Shown: positions 5,533 to 6,081 of the stretch, piece by piece | Layout of the letters: every line of letters begins with the position of its first letter | How positions within the stretch are numbered: position 1 is the stretch's first letter | DNA from: an uncultured Clostridia bacterium | GTDB lineage: Bacteria > Bacillota > Clostridia > Oscillospirales > CAG-272 | Length of the DNA stretch: 6,081 bases | Assembly (NCBI GenBank): GCA_945485605.1 | Contig: CALYSG010000100.1 | Span: 1-6,081 of the forward strand | Reading direction: 5' to 3' | The notes under the pieces: model-generated | Told to the model about the DNA's origin: nothing | Seen by the model: only the letters and a program-made list of their open reading frames with translations | The model's database searches: none | Translations under genes and position numbers: made by a program

Positions 5533-6081
5533 ATGAAAGGAAATCAACCTCCCGCATTTATAGGAAAACTGCCGGCACGTAACAGGCCCTCATACGCGTT
5601 TCAACGGGTAATCGTAAGATATATACTGATATTCGTTCTGTTCCTCGCGGCAGGCGTTATGTTAGGAAACGCGATAAATGAAACCTACCGATCGGTCTTT
5701 ACCTCCGTTATGATAAAGTTTTTTCTTTCGACAGAAACACAGGAACCCGCCGAGCTGTCAAAAAGGTTTGCCGAAGTCATCAGACTCTCTCTCCCCGGTA
5801 TTATATCGGTCTCCGCAGTGTTTGCCTCGGGCTTTACTCCGATAACCCGATTTATAAATTCCATATTTTCGGCTGTTCTCGGTTTCTTTTCGGGTCTTTC
5901 CTCAATGCTCGTTATTTTGAATTCGAAAAACGGATCAATCTCGCCGCGCGAATCCCTTACGCTCGTGCTGTGTATACTTCTTTCTGCCGGAGTTTCGGTA
6001 TATCTCATACGGTTGGCGTCGGATGCCGAAATTTTCAGAGACAAATCGAAAATATGTCTTCGTTGCGGCGAGCGATTACTT
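5533..6081 (+). CDS. Multi-pass membrane protein, possibly SpoIIM-like (3' end outside the window)
   Basis: An open frame of 183 codons runs off the right edge. After a short N-terminus (MKGNQPPAFIGKLPAR), hydrophobic segments lie at about 27-46, 84-98, 106-129 and 141-160, with a loop (47-80) after the first. The layout of one early helix, a loop of ~40 residues and then paired glycine-rich helices (FFSGLSSMLVIL) resembles stage II sporulation protein M, which helps drive engulfment in the mother cell. The match is topological, with no diagnostic motif. The sigma-E-like promoter directly upstream and nearby spoIIID support the idea. ATG 5533 is the first start in this frame; GGTG 6 bases before it is a weak ribosome binding site. 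A CLRC pair near the visible end (175-178) is not an expected SpoIIM feature. An unrelated membrane protein remains possible. Confidence 0.8.
   Translation, partial: MKGNQPPAFIGKLPARNRPSYAFQRVIVRYILIFVLFLAAGVMLGNAINETYRSVFTSVMIKFFLSTETQEPAELSKRFAEVIRLSLPGIISVSAVFASGFTPITRFINSIFSAVLGFFSGLSSMLVILNSKNGSISPRESLTLVLCILLSAGVSVYLIRLASDAEIFRDKSKICLRCGERLL

Noticed and set aside
5504..5536. Ten-codon leader peptide (MKFLQEAVLL) ending with an ATGA overlap on the membrane-protein start
   Set aside because: It has no ribosome binding site, and the promoter at 5471-5499 would start transcription at about 5506, after its ATG.
5685..6044. Minus-strand 119-codon open frame
   Set aside because: It lies opposite the membrane-protein gene, whose hydrophobic helix pattern is clear; it has no promoter, ribosome binding site or recognisable motif.
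1..6081. CRISPR array, insertion sequence or phage genes
   Set aside because: No regularly spaced direct repeats, transposase or phage-type proteins were seen on either strand.

Overview
The window looks like chromosomal DNA of an endospore-forming, low-to-mid GC Firmicute, most likely a member of the Clostridia. The evidence is a recognisable SpoIIID regulator, a promoter matching the sporulation factor sigma-E, textbook TTGACA/TATAAT vegetative promoters, GGAGG-type ribosome binding sites, and tightly coupled genes of a type common in gut Clostridia. The species cannot be named from the sequence.

Left part (1-3877, + strand): an alpha-glucan utilisation operon. It opens inside a glycogen/maltodextrin phosphorylase gene (C-terminal ~550 residues), runs by a 4-base ATGA overlap into a complete GH13 alpha-glucosidase/neopullulanase-like enzyme, and by a 1-base TGATG overlap into a 110-residue protein of unknown function. 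The phosphorylase releases glucose-1-phosphate from non-reducing ends. The GH13 enzyme would hydrolyse internal, branched or limit-dextrin material that phosphorylase leaves. No signal peptide is seen on the complete GH13 enzyme, so cytoplasmic storage-glycogen or imported-dextrin turnover is the likely role.

Middle (3878-4350): a tRNA-Leu(CAA) gene has its own perfect consensus promoter, an encoded CCA end, and a strong hairpin terminator that reads equally well on both strands. About 200 bases without a gene follow. They are packed with inverted repeats, two of which share bases and cannot form together, and the hairpin loop is of GNRA type only on the minus strand. This may be an undescribed structured RNA or a small palindromic repeat element. 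Next comes a second perfect TTGACA-18-TATAAT promoter, aimed rightward into the 3' end of the oppositely oriented spoIIID.

Right part (4351-6081): spoIIID on the minus strand is divergent from a SpoU/TrmH-family RNA methyltransferase on the plus strand, with only 61 bases between their starts. Beyond the methyltransferase stop is a near-consensus sigma-E promoter, then a multi-pass membrane protein running off the window that resembles SpoIIM in layout. The right half therefore mixes housekeeping RNA modification with mother-cell sporulation functions.

The most interesting points are the possible antisense arrangement over spoIIID, the mutually exclusive stems at 4179-4259, and the sigma-E promoter in front of the membrane gene.
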